Shown here piece by piece: positions 6,105 to 6,586 of a stretch of 6,586 nt of DNA. This DNA is from Hyphomicrobiales bacterium (GTDB taxonomy: Bacteria; Pseudomonadota; Alphaproteobacteria; Rhizobiales; JAJFHC01), in NCBI GenBank assembly GCA_021775835.1, contig JAJFHC010000241.1:1-6586 (forward strand), read 5' to 3'. Numbering within the stretch: position 1 is the first letter of the stretch; the number at the start of each line of letters is the position of its first letter. The notes under the pieces were generated by a model that saw nothing but the letters and a program-made list of their open reading frames with translations, was not told the DNA's origin and did no database searches. The position numbers were made by a program, and so were the translations under genes.

Positions 6105-6245
6105 CCGGTCGGACCGGCGCATACGGAACCTGGTTTTTATAACGGCCCGACGAGGCCTACCATTTGTTGAGGCGTATGTGCGCGGATGCCCCATTTGGGC
6201 GCTTCGAGAAATCGATGACGCCGGATAGATGTTTGCAATCGACCT
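6105..6245 (+). ncRNA. Candidate guide (bridge/seek) RNA of the IS1111-type element
   Basis: The region lies between the transposase stop and the right inverted repeat, where IS1111 elements encode their guide RNA. Two loop units can be drawn by hand. Target unit: 5' segment 6116-6124; imperfect hairpin 6124-6149 (CGG/CCG, CC/GG, GTT/AAC around a TTTAT loop); 3' segment 6154-6167. That 3' segment, GGCCTACCATTTGT, agrees at 12 of 14 bases with the uninterrupted target (GGCCTTCCACTT at 4967-4978 joined to GT at 6298). Donor unit: CCCATT (6190-6195) is complementary to AATGGG at the left end (4979-4984). A hairpin GGCG-CT-TCGA-GAAA-TCGA-TGA-CGCC follows (6198-6222), then ATAGAT (6225-6230), identical to the right end (6292-6297). 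A bulged stem 6185-6189/6235-6240 closes it. A further hairpin CCGGT-CGG-ACCGG (6105-6117) begins the region. Exact RNA ends and promoter are not known. Confidence 0.65.
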
Positions 6246-6278
6246 TGTGTCAAACAATCTGAAGATCCAGCTTGCAAC

Positions 6279-6293
6279 GGGAGAACAGTCCAT
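6279..6293 (-). repeat. Right subterminal inverted repeat of the IS1111-type element
   Basis: GGGAGAACAGTCCAT on the plus strand is the exact reverse complement of 4985-4999, three bases from the right border at 6296. Confidence 0.88.
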
Positions 6294-6297
6294 AGAT

Positions 6298-6414
6298 GTA
6301 GTATGTTCCCTGGCTGATCCCGTGACGCCGACACACCTCCACTGTCGCCATGCCGCGCTCCTGCTCGGCAAGGATCGCAATAATCTGTTCTTCGCTAAAT
6401 CGTGACTTCCTCAT
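6298..6414 (-). pseudogene. IS3-family orfA, 5' half (codons 1-39)
   Basis: The minus strand from ATG 6414 reads [20 protein letters not shown] and then [19 protein letters not shown], the helix-turn-helix DNA-binding domain typical of IS407-group OrfA ([10 protein letters not shown] is the turn region). A strong Shine-Dalgarno AAGGAG (6421-6426, minus strand) sits six bases before the ATG. The frame runs straight into the IS1111-type right end after the second Tyr codon and continues exactly in frame with the 3' half at 4978. The truncated product could still bind the element's ends and might act as a repressor, which is speculative. Confidence 0.85.
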
Positions 6415-6438
6415 GTCCGTCTCCTTGGGTGACGGACT

Positions 6439-6447
6439 CTCTCTTCA
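6439..6447 (-). repeat. Proposed right terminal inverted repeat of the IS3 element
   Basis: Read on the minus strand this is TGAAGAGAG, starting 33 bases upstream of the orfA ATG, a normal leader length for an IS3 element. Confidence 0.5.
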
Positions 6448-6528
6448 GATTGTGTTGCAAAAGTCGGTTGAGCATTTTTGCGAACAGTGATTCTATTTCC
6501 CTAGTGCATCAGCTTTGGAGACGGTGTG
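6448..6528. promoter_or_regulatory. Leader of the next IS element, with imperfect inverted repeat
   Basis: Between the IS3 right end and the next transposase start lies TTGCAAAA (6455-6462), matched in inverse by TTTTGCGA (6476-6483) at seven of eight bases. This may be near the left end of the IS1182-like element or a promoter-proximal operator. GGAG (6517-6520) is the Shine-Dalgarno for ATG 6529. The element's true terminus cannot be fixed without its other end. Confidence 0.35.
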
Positions 6529-6586
6529 ATGATGGGGCGTCAGACACGAGGTCAGGAACAGCTTTTCTACGAATTCAACCTTGAAG
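6529..6586 (+). CDS. Transposase N-terminus, IS1182-like (3' end outside window)
   Basis: Only 19 codons are visible: MMGRQTRGQEQLFYEFNLE. The pattern MMG-x-Q followed by Q-x-x-LFYEF-x-L-E/D is the familiar start of IS1182-type DDE transposases, which continue with a DHVPADHLLR-like segment. GGAG (6517-6520) lies eight bases before ATG 6529; a GTG at 6526 and a second ATG at 6532 are in the same frame. No catalytic residue is within the window, so the family call rests on this short N-terminus and on the IS-rich context. Confidence 0.55.
   Translation, partial: MMGRQTRGQEQLFYEFNLE

Larger units (their letters stand above)
4978..6296 (+). mobile_element. Complete IS110-family element, IS1111 type, inserted in IS3 orfA
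   Basis: Rejoining the two orfA halves (minus strand TAC TAC | AAG TGG) defines the insertion to within one base, the ambiguity being a T present at both borders (4978 and 6297). The element is 1319 bases long. A perfect 15-base inverted repeat (4985-4999 and 6279-6293) lies 7 bases from the left end and 3 from the right, which is the subterminal arrangement known for the IS1111 group. The transposase starts near the left end and a roughly 230-base non-coding region follows it, again the IS1111 layout (guide RNA downstream, not upstream as in the IS110 group). There is no target duplication beyond the shared T. All parts look intact, so it may be active. Confidence 0.88.
3916..6447 (-). mobile_element. 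IS3-family (IS407-group) insertion sequence, interrupted by an IS1111-type element
   Basis: The element reads right to left: orfA (start 6414), a -1 frameshift site, and orfB (stop 3942). The proposed ends are TGAAGTGAG at 3916 and TGAAGAGAG read inward from 6447, which agree at eight of nine bases and begin with the TG usual for IS3. Subtracting the 1319-base insertion leaves about 1213 bases, close to the usual 1.2 kb of the IS407 group. The orfB style ([34 protein letters not shown]) fits that group. No matching 3-4 base target duplication is seen (ATTT on the left, GATT on the right), so the ends may be off or one flank rearranged. With orfA split, the element should no longer move by itself. 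Confidence 0.75.

Noticed and set aside
6090..6179. TGGAAG (6090-6095) and GTATGT (6174-6179) as the pair of target guides
   Set aside because: Both six-base matches are shorter than the 14-base match at 6154-6167, sit about 80 bases apart without flanking one hairpin, and TGGAA recurs three times locally, so chance is likely.
1..6586. CRISPR array, tRNA or rRNA genes
   Set aside because: No regularly spaced repeats were seen, and no tRNA- or rRNA-like conserved segments were recognised on either strand.

Overview
The window reads as a GC-rich proteobacterial chromosome, most likely an alphaproteobacterium. That guess rests on codon usage, on the NarL-type regulator and on the mix of IS families; no rRNA or housekeeping marker is present to fix it. 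It falls into an ordinary cellular part (1-3165) and a pile-up of nested and decayed insertion sequences (about 3172 to the right edge).

Cellular part. The last 91 codons of an unrecognised protein overlap by ATGA the start of a 723-residue exported protein. That protein looks like an outer-membrane beta-barrel with an extra C-terminal domain. After a 75-base gap holding a perfect 12-base palindrome comes a complete NarL/FixJ-type response regulator with no kinase beside it.

Mobile part, four layers. (1) Directly behind the regulator lies a decayed IS3-family element on the minus strand; its orfA and orfB can still be read across stops and frameshifts. (2) About 300 bases without a gene follow. 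(3) An IS407-group IS3 element (about 3916-6447, minus strand) has an intact DDE orfB and a GGGAAAG slippery heptamer, but its orfA is cut in two. (4) The interrupter is a complete 1319-base IS110-family element of the IS1111 type (4978-6296, plus strand). It has an intact DEDD transposase and a perfect 15-base subterminal inverted repeat lying 7 and 3 bases from its ends. At the right edge a further transposase gene, IS1182-like, begins and runs out of the window.

Main discovery. The roughly 230 bases between the IS1111-type transposase and the right inverted repeat look like the gene of a guide (bridge/seek) RNA. By eye it has two loops, each a 5' segment, a hairpin and a 3' segment. The first loop carries a 14-nt stretch that agrees at 12 positions with the rebuilt, uninterrupted target in the IS3 orfA, across the insertion point. 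The second carries segments matching the element's own left and right ends. The target codons encode the Tyr-Lys-Trp-Lys-Ala stretch of IS3 OrfA, so this may be an RNA-guided element that preys on other insertion sequences. RNA expression and folding were not tested; all pairings were read by hand.
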